Shown piece after piece: positions 1-8,000 of a stretch of 64,000 nt of DNA. The stretch lies in NCBI GenBank assembly GCA_000719025.1, contig JODP01000010.1:165287-229286 (forward strand), written 5' to 3'. The position numbers and the translations under genes were made by a program. The notes beneath the pieces were generated by a model that was not told the DNA's origin, ran no database searches, and was given only the letters and a program-made list of their open reading frames with translations. Position 1 is the first letter of the stretch; each line of letters begins with the position of its first letter. The DNA is from Kineosporia aurantiaca JCM 3230 (GTDB taxonomy: Bacteria > Actinomycetota > Actinomycetes > Actinomycetales > Kineosporiaceae).

Positions 1-919
1 TCCCGGTCCCGCGCAGGTACGCGCGGGTGCGCTCGGCGATCGGCATCGGCCGACCGAAATCGGTCGGGTACAGGTCCTGCTCGACCACCACGAAGATCTC
101 GGCGTCCAGTTCCTCCAGCGCCTGCACCACCGAGGGAATGTCCGGCACACCCTGGGGCGGTTCGCAACTGGCCCCCATCGCCACCGCCTGACCGAAGGGC
201 AGGTCCTGCGCCTCGGCCCGCGCCACGATCTGCGGATCCATCTGCTTGATGTGCACGTAGCCGATGCGTTCGCGGTACTTGCGGATCAGGGCCACGCAGT
301 CGGCCCGCCGGTACGCCAGGTGGCCGGTGTCCAGGCAGAGCCGGACGTGGGCGGGATCGGTCTCGTCGAGGAAACGCTCGGTCTGGAGCTGGGTCTCGAC
401 GTGACTGTCCGCGTGGGGATGGAACTGCAGGCGGACCCCGTACTCCTCGAACAGGATCCGGCCGAGTTCGTCGGTGGCCCGGATCAGGGTGTGCCATTCC
501 TCCACCGAGAGCTCCGCCGGTTCCAGGTAGGCGCCGGTGGTGTCGTCGCGATATCCCGGAACCGGAACGAAGATGACGTTTTTCGCTCCCAGAGCGCTGG
601 TCAGCCCGGCCACCTTCCGGCTCAGGGCCACGATCGCCGGGAAATCGTCTGCGCGGTGCAGGCCCGAAAGTCCGTGGATGGTTCCCCCGGCGACCTTCAG
701 CTTCCGAGAGTCCAGTTCATCCCGCAGCCGCGCCGGGTCGGTGGGCAGGTAGCCGTAGGGGCCCAGTTCCAGCCATTCGTAGCCGACCCCGGCCAGCTCG
801 TCGAGGAAACGGTTCCACGGCGTCTGGCGCGGATCGTCCGCGAACCACACTCCCCAGGAATCGGGGCAGCTGCCGAGTCGCAGCCGGCGCTGTTCCAGGG
901 AATTGTCCGCGATGCTCAT
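1..919 (-). CDS. Inosose dehydratase-like sugar isomerase/epimerase (3' end cut by window edge)
   Basis: TIM-barrel protein of the xylose isomerase-like/AP endonuclease 2 family, probably acting on an inositol-derived keto-sugar in the cytoplasm. Translating the minus strand from the ATG at 917-919 gives a protein that starts MSIADNSLEQRRLRLGSCPD and continues SWGVWFADDP, the signature of IolE-type dehydratases. Later come FHPHADSHVET, LCLDTGHLAY and YVHIKQMD, which carry the metal-binding His, Glu and Asp residues of the fold. About 306 codons are visible, close to the usual family length of about 300, so only the last few residues are missing at base 1. A GGAGG ribosome site lies eight bases before the start. 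It is divergent from the GntR gene, its likely regulator. The family is clear; the exact substrate is inferred. Confidence 0.85.
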   Translation of the reverse strand, partial: MSIADNSLEQRRLRLGSCPDSWGVWFADDPRQTPWNRFLDELAGVGYEWLELGPYGYLPTDPARLRDELDSRKLKVAGGTIHGLSGLHRADDFPAIVALSRKVAGLTSALGAKNVIFVPVPGYRDDTTGAYLEPAELSVEEWHTLIRATDELGRILFEEYGVRLQFHPHADSHVETQLQTERFLDETDPAHVRLCLDTGHLAYRRADCVALIRKYRERIGYVHIKQMDPQIVARAEAQDLPFGQAVAMGASCEPPQGVPDIPSVVQALEELDAEIFVVVEQDLYPTDFGRPMPIAERTRAYLRGTG

Positions 920-1004
920 CCGGGCCCTCCGCAACGGAAATCGGCCGATCGGCTCTGCCCTCACCATGGAACGGGCTGATTTCCGGAACGTCAAGCATTT
1001 GTCC

Positions 1005-1047
1005 TGACATACATACTTGTTCAATTGTCAGTTTGTACTGTCATATT
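1005..1047. promoter_or_regulatory. Divergent promoter/operator region of the IolE-like and GntR genes
   Basis: TGACA at 1005-1009 is answered by TGTCA at 1026-1030 and again at 1039-1043, giving spaced inverted half-sites typical of GntR-family operators. CATATT at 1042-1047 lies six bases before the GTG at 1054 and is a possible -10 box for a leaderless GntR transcript. Binding by the neighbouring GntR protein is inferred. Confidence 0.45.
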
Positions 1048-1053
1048 GATGGC

Positions 1054-1851
1054 GTGAATGGTTCCCGTTCCCCCGGCGACCGGCGCGGCGTCCGCACCCT
1101 CGGCGCGTCCACCGTTCTGGGCCTGCTCGACCTCGACCGGACCAGCCCGGTCCCGCTCTACTTCCAGGTGGCCGGTCATCTGCAGGCGGCCATCGAGAAC
1201 GGCACCCTGCCGCCCGGTACCCAGTTCGCCAGCGAGCTGCGCCTGGCCGAGGAGCTGGGCCTGTCCCGGCCGACGGTCCGCCGGGCCCTGGCCTACCTGG
1301 TGGAACGCGGGCTCCTGGTACGCCGTCGCGGAGTCGGGACCGAAGTGGTGAAACCCCGGGTTCGCCGTCCTCTGGAGTTGACCAGCCTCTACGACGACCT
1401 GGCCGCCGCCGGTCAGCGCCCGACCACCCGGGTGCTGACCAACGAGCGGATCGCCGCCCCCGCCGACGTCGCCGAGGCCCTCGGCCTGCCCGAGGGCGCG
1501 CCGGTGATCCGGCTGGTCCGCCTGCGCTCCGCGTCCGGGCAGGCCATCGCCCGGATGACCAACCACCTCCCGGCCGATCGGTTCGAGGTGTCCTCGCAGG
1601 CCCTGGAGCAGCACGGGCTGTACCGGCTCCTACGATCGGCCGGCATCACCCTGCACGCCGCCAACCAGGCGATCGGTGCCCGCCGGGCCACGGTCGAGGA
1701 GGCCCGGACCTTGAACGAGAGCCGCGGTGCCGCTCTGCTGACCATGCAGCGGATCACCTACGCCATCGATGACTCGGTGATCGAGTTCGGCTCGCACATT
1801 TACGCGGCCAGCCGCTACAGCTTCGAGATCTCGCTACTCACCACGTCCTGA
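1054..1851 (+). CDS. GntR/HutC-family transcriptional regulator (wHTH + UTRA)
   Basis: Cytoplasmic repressor of about 265 residues. The winged helix (about residues 20-95) contains PVPLYFQVAGHLQAAIENG and LGLSRPTVRRALAYLVERG, the GntR recognition-helix pattern. It is followed by a C-terminal UTRA effector domain ending in FGSHIYAASRYSFEI, typical of HutC-type proteins that bind sugar phosphates or small metabolites. A TTG at 1033 would add seven residues. GTG 1054 is preferred because CATATT sits six bases upstream, as in other apparently leaderless promoters of this window. It is divergent from the IolE-like gene with 134 bp between starts, so local control of sugar/inositol catabolism is the likely role. 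The effector is not known from sequence. Confidence 0.88.
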   Translation: MNGSRSPGDRRGVRTLGASTVLGLLDLDRTSPVPLYFQVAGHLQAAIENGTLPPGTQFASELRLAEELGLSRPTVRRALAYLVERGLLVRRRGVGTEVVKPRVRRPLELTSLYDDLAAAGQRPTTRVLTNERIAAPADVAEALGLPEGAPVIRLVRLRSASGQAIARMTNHLPADRFEVSSQALEQHGLYRLLRSAGITLHAANQAIGARRATVEEARTLNESRGAALLTMQRITYAIDDSVIEFGSHIYAASRYSFEISLLTTS

Positions 1852-2273
1852 GCCGGGCAATGGGAGACCCCGGTCTCCCGGAACAGGGTCCTGCCAGTCT
1901 GGGGAAAACCCTCAACCCACCCTTGGCCACGAGCGACGAGTTCCCTCATTCCTCGTCGCCTATCCACAGAAGGCCCTGCCTCATTTTGTGCATCACTCGT
2001 TCTGGGGCAAGTGCTTCGACCTTCTGCTGAGCGTTCTCCCCGTCCTGGCGGTAAGCGGTGCGGCGCAGTCGCTCTGCGCATCTCTGCGTGCGATCGCCCT
2101 GCTTCAGGGTCGCAGCGGTGTCGGGCTGCTGCTCGTGCCGTTCTATCCCCTCGCGGTGCTCATGTACTGGGTGACCAGCATGCTCGCCGGTTCGACCGGA
2201 CTGGGCGTCGTCGGTCACGGATTCCTCGGGACCGTCCTTGGGGGCGCCGCATCGATGGCTAAGAAATCGATGG
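1852..2273. other. Gene-free stretch with a perfect 15-bp tandem duplication
   Basis: No ORF in these 420 bases has recognisable domains. Both strands give open frames, but they overlap and one runs into the DUF2231 gene. The notable element is ATCGATGGCTAAGAA present twice back to back at 2251-2265 and 2266-2280; the second copy overlaps the stop codon of the DUF2231 gene. Confidence 0.6.
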
Positions 2274-2750
2274 CTAAGAACCGGACGTGTCGCCCCAGGC
2301 CGCTTCCGCACCGCTGTGACCGATCCGCACGACCTGCTGGGTGGTACCGACCGCCGCGGCCACCGCCAGCACCGCCACCACCGCGACCGTCACCCGCCCG
2401 ACCCGGCCCGCAGCGTCCCCGGCCCGGTCCCGCCACCACACCCAGGTGACCGCGACGGCGGCGACGAGCAGGAAGATCAGCCAGGGCAGCAGCCCATCGG
2501 CCAGGTGCGAGTGCTTCTCCACCAGGTCGCTGTGGCCCACCCGCTCCTCGAGAGCCTCGCCGGAGGACGTTGAGATCGGGTCGAGCACCACCGCGATCAG
2601 GGTGATCGCGAGCGGCAGGATGCCGGCCCACCGACGGAACCTCGGCACCAGCGCCGATCCGAGCACGGCGACGGCGGCGGTCGGGACCGCGACCACGGTG
2701 GCATGGACGATCAGGGGATGGAACGGCAGACCGGCGATTGAGTCGAACAT
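2274..2750 (-). CDS. DUF2231 membrane protein
   Basis: A 158-residue integral membrane protein of the DUF2231 family (function not established). It begins MFDSIAGLPFHPLIVHATVV; the FHPLIVHATV motif near the N-terminus is the hallmark of the family. Four hydrophobic segments are visible at roughly residues 14-34, 42-58, 86-105 and 117-137, with a conserved-looking EKHSHLADGLLPW stretch before the third. The start is the ATG at 2748-2750. The gene is divergent from the response regulator that begins at 2902. The stop codon lies within a 15-bp tandem duplication, so the C-terminal end may have been altered by that event. Confidence 0.85.
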   Translation of the reverse strand: MFDSIAGLPFHPLIVHATVVAVPTAAVAVLGSALVPRFRRWAGILPLAITLIAVVLDPISTSSGEALEERVGHSDLVEKHSHLADGLLPWLIFLLVAAVAVTWVWWRDRAGDAAGRVGRVTVAVVAVLAVAAAVGTTQQVVRIGHSGAEAAWGDTSGS

Positions 2751-2850
2751 CGGTGTCCCTGTCAGTTGAGGAAGATCAGTCGAGGGGAGTCGACCGTCGC
2801 GTCGGTCATCTTGATCGTCCCGGGGACACGGGACGCGGGATCAGCGGCTT

Positions 2851-2868
2851 TACAGAGGAAATACAGAG
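2851..2868 (+). promoter_or_regulatory. 11-bp-spaced direct repeats upstream of the response regulator
   Basis: TACAGAG occurs at 2851-2857 and 2862-2868, a spacing of exactly 11 bp, the usual arrangement of OmpR/PhoB-type binding sites. It lies 33-50 bases before the response-regulator start, so autoregulation is plausible. Inferred from pattern only. Confidence 0.45.
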
Positions 2869-2901
2869 CGTCCGGAGAGGGAGAGGACGTTCGCAGGCGG
2901 C

Positions 2902-3636
2902 ATGCTTGGGCGGGTGAGCTCGACGTCGTCCACCTCCCCAGGGTCCGCCGTGCGTGCGCTCGTCGTCGAGGACGAACCCGATCTGGCCGAGGCCCTGACC
3001 CGGATGCTCACCCTGGAGGGCTGGGAGGCCGAACACGCCCTCGACGGGGCTACCGCCGTCCGCCTGGCCCGGGCCCGGCCGCCGCAGGTGGTCGTCCTCG
3101 ACGTCATGCTGCCGGACCTGACCGGCTTCCAGGTCCTGCAGCGGCTGCGGGAGACGAACCCCGCGGTGTGTGTGCTGTTCCTGACGGCCCGGGACAGCCT
3201 GGAGGACCGGGTCGCGGGGATCGCCGCGGGCGCCGACGACTACCTGACCAAACCCTTCGCGATGGAGGAGCTCCTGGTCCGGCTCAAGGGCCTGCTGCGG
3301 CGGGCCCGGATCACGGCCGGCGACGGCGCCGGGACCGGCCTGGTGGTGGGCGACCTGGTGATGGACGAGGAGGCCCGCGAGGTCACCCGGGCCGGTGAAC
3401 GGATCGATCTGACCGTGACCGAGTTCGAGCTGCTGCGGTTCCTGATGCGCAATCCCCGCCGGGCGCTGTCGAAGTCGCAGATCCTGGACCGGGTGTGGGA
3501 CTACGACTTCGGCGGCGACGCGCACGTGGTGGAGCTCTACATCTCCTATCTGCGCAAGAAGCTCGACCGGGGGCGGGAACCCATGATCCACACCGTCCGG
3601 GGCGTCGGGTACATCCTCAAACCGGCCGTCCCGTGA
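2902..3636 (+). CDS. OmpR-family response regulator
   Basis: A 244-residue two-component response regulator. The receiver domain starts at VRALVVEDEPDLAEALTRML; the phospho-acceptor Asp is about residue 67 (VVLDVMLPD), and the conserved Thr and Lys are in FLTARDS and DDYLTKPF. The C-terminal winged helix is PhoB-like (LTVTEFELLRFLMRNP ... VVELYISYLRKKLD ... HTVRGVGYIL). GTG at 2914 is an alternative start. The stop overlaps the GTG of the downstream kinase, so the pair is translationally coupled. Gene order suggests it controls the flavin electron-transfer genes that follow; the signal is unknown. Confidence 0.93.
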   Translation: MLGRVSSTSSTSPGSAVRALVVEDEPDLAEALTRMLTLEGWEAEHALDGATAVRLARARPPQVVVLDVMLPDLTGFQVLQRLRETNPAVCVLFLTARDSLEDRVAGIAAGADDYLTKPFAMEELLVRLKGLLRRARITAGDGAGTGLVVGDLVMDEEAREVTRAGERIDLTVTEFELLRFLMRNPRRALSKSQILDRVWDYDFGGDAHVVELYISYLRKKLDRGREPMIHTVRGVGYILKPAVP

Positions 3637-5126
3637 GCCTGCGGCACTCGATCCGAAGGCTGCGTCGCCCTCGTACCCTGCAGGGCCGGCTCATCGTCGT
3701 GCTGGCCCTCGTCCTGACCCTCGGTTTCGCGGCGGCGGCCACCACCACAGTGCTTTTGGTGCGCCACGTCCTGATCGGGCGTCTGGACGCGCAGTTACAG
3801 GCCGCGGGCGACCGGTTCTCCGTATCGCTCGAGCACAGCGACCACGACGAGGACGACCGCTACGACCGGGTCCAGGGGCAGCTGGCCGGCACGCTCGGCG
3901 CCCGGCTCAAGGACGGCAAGGTCACCAACACCGCCATCGTGGGTGACAACCAGACCTCCGGTGAGGTGCCGGCCGCCGCCCGCACCCGGCTCGGGCAGAT
4001 CGACGCGGCCGGTGGGCCCTATTCCCTCGAACTGCCCGGTCTGGGTGACTACCGGATCCTGGTCACCTCCGGACGGGACGGCGACCTTCAGGTGACCGGT
4101 CTGCCGGCCGAGCCGATCGAGCACACCATCAGCGTGCTCGTCCTGGCCGTTGTCGTGGTCTTCGCCGTATCGCTCCTGGTGCTGGCCGGCGTCTCCACCG
4201 TCCTCGTGCGGATCATGCTCGGACCTCTCTCCCGGATGTCCCGGACAGCTGCCGAGGTCGCCGCCCTGCCCCTCGGGGCCGGGGGTGTCTCACTCCCCCA
4301 ACGCGTGCGCGAGAAGGGCGCGGGCAGCGAGGTCGACGTGCTGGCGGTGGCGTTCAACGCGATGCTCGAGCAGGTCGAGTCCGCGCTGCAGACGCGCGCG
4401 GACAGTGAGGACCGCCTACGCCGGTTCGTCGCCGATGCCAGCCATGAGCTGCGCACGCCGATCGCCGTGGTCCGTAGTCACGCCGAGCTCGCACGGCACG
4501 AGGGTGGCGACACGCTACCGCCGGGGGTGGCGCGTTCCCTGGATCGGATCGGCGCGCAGTCCGAGCGGATGAGCCATCTGGTGGAAGATCTCCTGCTGCT
4601 GGCCCGCCTCGACTCCGGCCGGCCGCTGGCCCGCGAGCCGGTCGACGTGGTCCGCGTGGCGCTGGACGCCGTCGACGACGCCCGGACCTCGGCCCCCGGC
4701 CATCGCTGGAAGCTGTCCCTGCCCGATGAGGAGCTCACGGTCCCCGGCGACGCCCACGCACTCGCCCAGGTCCTGTCCAATCTGCTGACCAACGTCGCTG
4801 CCCACACCCCGTCGGGCACCACCGCCACCCTGCGGGTGGCGGGCGGCGGGCGTGACGTGCTCGTCGAGGTCTCCGATCAGGGCCCAGGGATGTCGGCCGA
4901 ACTCGCCGACCGTGCTTTCGAGCGTTTTGTGCGCCGGGACGGCGCCCGCGACGACACCCACGGGAGCAGCGGACTCGGCCTGGCCATCGTCGCCGCCATC
5001 GTCGCCGCTCACCACGGCACCGTCAGCCTCGCCTCCTCCGACCAGGGAACCGTGATCTCGGTCAGGCTGCCCGCCGGCCCGTCAGAGGATCCCCAGACTG
5101 CTCCCGGCGTCGTCCCAGACTTCTGA
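3633..5126 (+). CDS. Membrane sensor histidine kinase
   Basis: A 497-residue kinase starting at the GTG that overlaps the regulator stop (GTGA, 3633-3636). It has an N-terminal TM segment (about 20-45), an extracytoplasmic sensor of about 130 residues with an acidic His/Asp-rich patch (EHSDHDEDDRYD), a second TM (about 167-195), HAMP, the DHp helix with His at about residue 271 (FVADASHELRTPIAVV), and a HATPase domain (NLLTNVAAHT, VSDQGPGM, GSSGLGLAIV). The acidic patch could bind a metal ion, but that is inference. It is coupled to the response regulator upstream and is followed by the ferric-reductase-like gene. Confidence 0.92.
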   Translation: MSLRHSIRRLRRPRTLQGRLIVVLALVLTLGFAAAATTTVLLVRHVLIGRLDAQLQAAGDRFSVSLEHSDHDEDDRYDRVQGQLAGTLGARLKDGKVTNTAIVGDNQTSGEVPAAARTRLGQIDAAGGPYSLELPGLGDYRILVTSGRDGDLQVTGLPAEPIEHTISVLVLAVVVVFAVSLLVLAGVSTVLVRIMLGPLSRMSRTAAEVAALPLGAGGVSLPQRVREKGAGSEVDVLAVAFNAMLEQVESALQTRADSEDRLRRFVADASHELRTPIAVVRSHAELARHEGGDTLPPGVARSLDRIGAQSERMSHLVEDLLLLARLDSGRPLAREPVDVVRVALDAVDDARTSAPGHRWKLSLPDEELTVPGDAHALAQVLSNLLTNVAAHTPSGTTATLRVAGGGRDVLVEVSDQGPGMSAELADRAFERFVRRDGARDDTHGSSGLGLAIVAAIVAAHHGTVSLASSDQGTVISVRLPAGPSEDPQTAPGVVPDF

Positions 5127-5129
5127 GAA

Positions 5130-5142
5130 GGTTCGCAGAACC
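5130..5142. promoter_or_regulatory. Short inverted repeat before the flavoprotein operon
   Basis: GGTTC at 5130-5134 and GAACC at 5138-5142 are separated by GCA. The site lies just after the kinase stop and about 40 bases before the next start. It could be an operator or a weak hairpin. Confidence 0.25.
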
Positions 5143-5183
5143 AGGCGGGTCAGGCTGTCCCCATCGAACCCGAAGGGGGCTCC

Positions 5184-6563
5184 ATGACCGCCACCACGTC
5201 GCGTCGCCACGTCGCGCCATCACCGCCCGCGCCATCGCTGAGGATCACCCCCGGCGTCGCCCTGGCGCTGATCGCGATCGGCGCGGTACCGGTGATCGGG
5301 CTCTGGTGGCAGGACACCACGTTCGTCTCCGGCCTGGGCGACGAGCTGACCAACGCCGGGCGCCTGACCGGGCTCGCGGCCGGATACGCCGTGCTCGTCG
5401 TGCTCGCCCTGATGGCCCGGGTGCCCGCCCTGGAGCGGGGAGTCGGTGCCGACCGGCTGGCCCGCTGGCACGCCGCCGGCGGCCGGTACGTGGTCAGCCT
5501 TGCCGTCGCGCACACCCTTCTGATCATCTGGGGCTACGCGGTCACCGCGCACACCAACGTCCTCTCACAGACCAAGACCCTCGAACTCACCTATCCCGAC
5601 GTCCTCATGGCCACGGTCGCCCTGGGACTGTTCCTCCTGGTCGGCATCACCTCGGCCCGGGCCGCGCGCAAGCACCTTCGGTACGAGACCTGGCACCTGC
5701 TTCACCTTTACACCTACCTCGCCGTGGCTCTGTCCTTCTCCCACCAGTTCTCGACCGGAGCGGACTTCACCGACCTGCGCGTACGGGTGCTCTGGCTCGG
5801 CCTGTACATCCTCGTCGGCGCCCTGCTCCTGTGGTACCGGCTGATCACCCCGCTGGTCTACCTGGCCCGTCACACGCTGCGGGTCGAGGCCGTGATCCCG
5901 CACGGCCCGGACACGATCTCCGTGGTCGTGCAGGGCCGGAACCTGCAGCGGATCGACGCCCGGGCCGGCCAGTTCTTCCGCTGGCGGTTCCTGAACCGCG
6001 AACTGTGGGGTGCGGCGAACCCGTACTCCCTGTCGGCACCGCCCTACGGCGACCGGTTGCGGATCACCGTCAAGACCGCCGGTGAGCACAGCGCGGCCCT
6101 GGCCCGCCTGCGGCCGGGCACCCGGGTGCTGGCCGAGGGCCCGTACGGCGCCTTCACCGGCGAGGTCGAGCGCCGCTCCCCGCAGGGCCGGGCCAGCGGC
6201 AAGGTCCTGCTGATCGGCGTCGGAATCGGCATCACCCCCCTCCGGGCCCTTTTCCAGACCATCCCCGCGGCCCCCGGCGGACTGACCCTGCTCTACCGTG
6301 CCCGGACCGCCGAAGACCTCGTGCTGCGGGAGGAGATCGAGCAGATCACCGCCGCCCGGGAGGCCCGGCTGTACTACCTGCTCGGGCGCCGGGGAACCGG
6401 TGATCATCTGACCAGTGGGCAACTGCGGCGCCTGGTTCCCGACCTGGCCGAGCACGAGGTCTACCTCTGCGGCCCCGACGAGGTCGTCGCCACCCTGGCC
6501 CGCGATCTGCGCCGGGCCGGAGTGGGCCGACGGGCCATCCACTTCGAGTCCTTCACCTTCTGA
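5184..6563 (+). CDS. Ferric reductase-like transmembrane flavoprotein (FAD/NAD(P)H oxidoreductase)
   Basis: A 459-residue membrane oxidoreductase. The N-terminal half has about six TM helices with paired His residues (HAAGGRYVVSLAVAHTLL and ETWHLLHLYTYLAVALSFSHQ) suited to binding two haems across the membrane. The C-terminal half is a ferredoxin-NADP reductase module: FAD site NPYSLSAPP near residue 279, nucleotide-binding GVGIGITPLRALF near 344 and YLCGPDEVV near 428. It would pass electrons from cytosolic NAD(P)H outward. An AGGGGG ribosome site precedes the ATG. It is followed at short distance by an FMN-binding protein and ApbE, which indicates delivery of electrons to a covalently flavinylated extracytoplasmic acceptor. 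Confidence 0.9.
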   Translation: MTATTSRRHVAPSPPAPSLRITPGVALALIAIGAVPVIGLWWQDTTFVSGLGDELTNAGRLTGLAAGYAVLVVLALMARVPALERGVGADRLARWHAAGGRYVVSLAVAHTLLIIWGYAVTAHTNVLSQTKTLELTYPDVLMATVALGLFLLVGITSARAARKHLRYETWHLLHLYTYLAVALSFSHQFSTGADFTDLRVRVLWLGLYILVGALLLWYRLITPLVYLARHTLRVEAVIPHGPDTISVVVQGRNLQRIDARAGQFFRWRFLNRELWGAANPYSLSAPPYGDRLRITVKTAGEHSAALARLRPGTRVLAEGPYGAFTGEVERRSPQGRASGKVLLIGVGIGITPLRALFQTIPAAPGGLTLLYRARTAEDLVLREEIEQITAAREARLYYLLGRRGTGDHLTSGQLRRLVPDLAEHEVYLCGPDEVVATLARDLRRAGVGRRAIHFESFTF

Positions 6564-6594
6564 GACCGCCGATTTCGCCCGAACGGAGACTTCG

Positions 6595-7056
6595 TTGAAA
6601 CGCGTCATCCTCACCGGCACCGCCACCGTGGCCGGGCTCGTGGCCCTGTTGTCGTTCAAGACCCAGACCCAGCCGGTCAGCGCCGCCGCGCTGCCCACTG
6701 CGAGCACGAGCACCACCACCGGCAGCAGCAGCAGCTCAGCGGGCACCGGCTCCACGAAAACCACCACCACAACAACATCGAAAAGCTACACGGGCGAGGC
6801 GGTCACCACCCGGTACGGGGTGATCCAGGTCGAGGTGACCGTCAAGAACAGCAAGATCACCGACGTCAGCTTCAAACAGCTCACTGCTTTCGACGGGCAT
6901 TCCCAGGAGATCAACTCCTGGGCCGGACCGCAGCTGCTGCAGGAGACCCTGACCAACCAGAACAGCCAGGTGGACGGGGTTTCCGGCGCCACCTACACCA
7001 GCGACGGATACCGCACGTCCCTGCAGTCGGCTCTCGACCAGGCCGGACTGACATGA
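6595..7056 (+). CDS. Secreted or anchored FMN-binding domain protein
   Basis: A 153-residue protein starting at TTG 6595, chosen because ACGGAGA lies just upstream and the sequence begins with a basic, hydrophobic signal-like segment (LKRVILTGTATVAGLVALLS). A long Ser/Thr-rich linker (about residues 35-65) follows. The rest is an FMN_bind domain with DGVSGATYTSDG. In this, DGVSGAT (residues 127-133) is the flavinylation motif and Thr133 is the expected covalent FMN site. The stop overlaps the ApbE start (ATGA), so acceptor and modifying enzyme are co-translated. Role: extracytoplasmic one-electron carrier for the upstream flavoprotein. Confidence 0.88.
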   Translation: MKRVILTGTATVAGLVALLSFKTQTQPVSAAALPTASTSTTTGSSSSSAGTGSTKTTTTTTSKSYTGEAVTTRYGVIQVEVTVKNSKITDVSFKQLTAFDGHSQEINSWAGPQLLQETLTNQNSQVDGVSGATYTSDGYRTSLQSALDQAGLT

Positions 7057-7823
7057 CCCACCGGATGATCACCCACGTCGAGCACTGCATGGGAACGGTC
7101 TTCTCGTTCCGCGTCGACACCACCGACCTGGCCGAGGACGCGCTCCCCCAGGTCGTCCGCCGCCTGCACAGCATCGACGCAATGTTCTCCACCTACCGCC
7201 CCGACAGCGAGATCAGCCGGATCAACGCCGGCGAACTCGACGTCACCCGGGCCTCGCCCGACGTCCGGACGGTCCTGGCTGCCTGCGAGCGGTTCGAGAG
7301 CCTCACTGAGGGCTGGTTCAGTGCCCGGCCCGACGGCAGCACGCTGGATCCCTCGGGATACGTGAAGGGCTGGGCCGTCCAGGAGGCGGCCGACACGTTG
7401 TGGGCGGCGGGATCTCGTCACCATTGCGTCAACGGCGGTGGGGACGTGGCCTGTGCCGGGACGCCCGGCCCCGGACGGAGCTGGCGTATCGGGATCGCCG
7501 ATCCGCATGACCGCAACCACCTGCTGGAGATCGTCGAAGGCGCTGGGCCGCTCGCGGTGGCAACCTCTGGGAGCGCCGAACGCGGAGCCCACATTCTCGA
7601 CCCGCACACGCATCACCCCGCAGAAGGGCTGGCCTCGGTCACCATCGTCGCCAACGATCTGATCACCGCCGATGTCTACGCCACGGCCGCGTTCGCGATG
7701 GGCGCGGAACGGGCGCAGACCTGGTTGAACCGGTCTCCCGGGCTGAGGGCGATCGTGGTCAGGGCAGACGGACTTCGAACGGACGTGAACAGCCAGCGTG
7801 AGCCCTCGGGCGGTCCCGCCTGA
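7053..7823 (+). CDS. apbE: FAD:protein FMN transferase (ApbE family)
   Basis: A 256-residue flavinyltransferase that attaches FMN to Thr/Ser of D-x-x-(S/T)-G-A-T motifs. Visible family marks are HCMGTVFSFRV near the N-terminus, FSTYRPDSEISRIN, LDPSGYVKGWAV, VNGGGDVACAG, and the C-terminal ILDPHTHHPAEG and TADVYATAAFAMG metal-site segments. No signal peptide is seen and it is shorter than many ApbE proteins. Its own location may therefore be cytoplasmic, with the acceptor modified before or during export. The four-base overlap with the FMN-binding gene makes that protein its obvious substrate. Confidence 0.92.
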   Translation: MTHRMITHVEHCMGTVFSFRVDTTDLAEDALPQVVRRLHSIDAMFSTYRPDSEISRINAGELDVTRASPDVRTVLAACERFESLTEGWFSARPDGSTLDPSGYVKGWAVQEAADTLWAAGSRHHCVNGGGDVACAGTPGPGRSWRIGIADPHDRNHLLEIVEGAGPLAVATSGSAERGAHILDPHTHHPAEGLASVTIVANDLITADVYATAAFAMGAERAQTWLNRSPGLRAIVVRADGLRTDVNSQREPSGGPA

Positions 7824-8000
7824 ACGACGTGCCTCCAACGCTTCACCAGGGCCGGGTCGACCGCGTGCCCGACCCTGCGTTTTGAGGTATCCCCCCGGAG
7901 TCTTCGCCATGTGTTTGCCGCTGAGCATGCAACCTACGTCGACCCTGAAGCGTTGCCTGGGCGTACCGGTGGTGGGGAACGCAGGGACAAGGGGGTAGGC

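Noticed and set aside
1988..2449. Plus-strand hydrophobic open frame
   Set aside because: It runs through the tandem duplication into the antisense of the DUF2231 gene, has no ribosome site and becomes a Pro/Arg-rich shadow translation.
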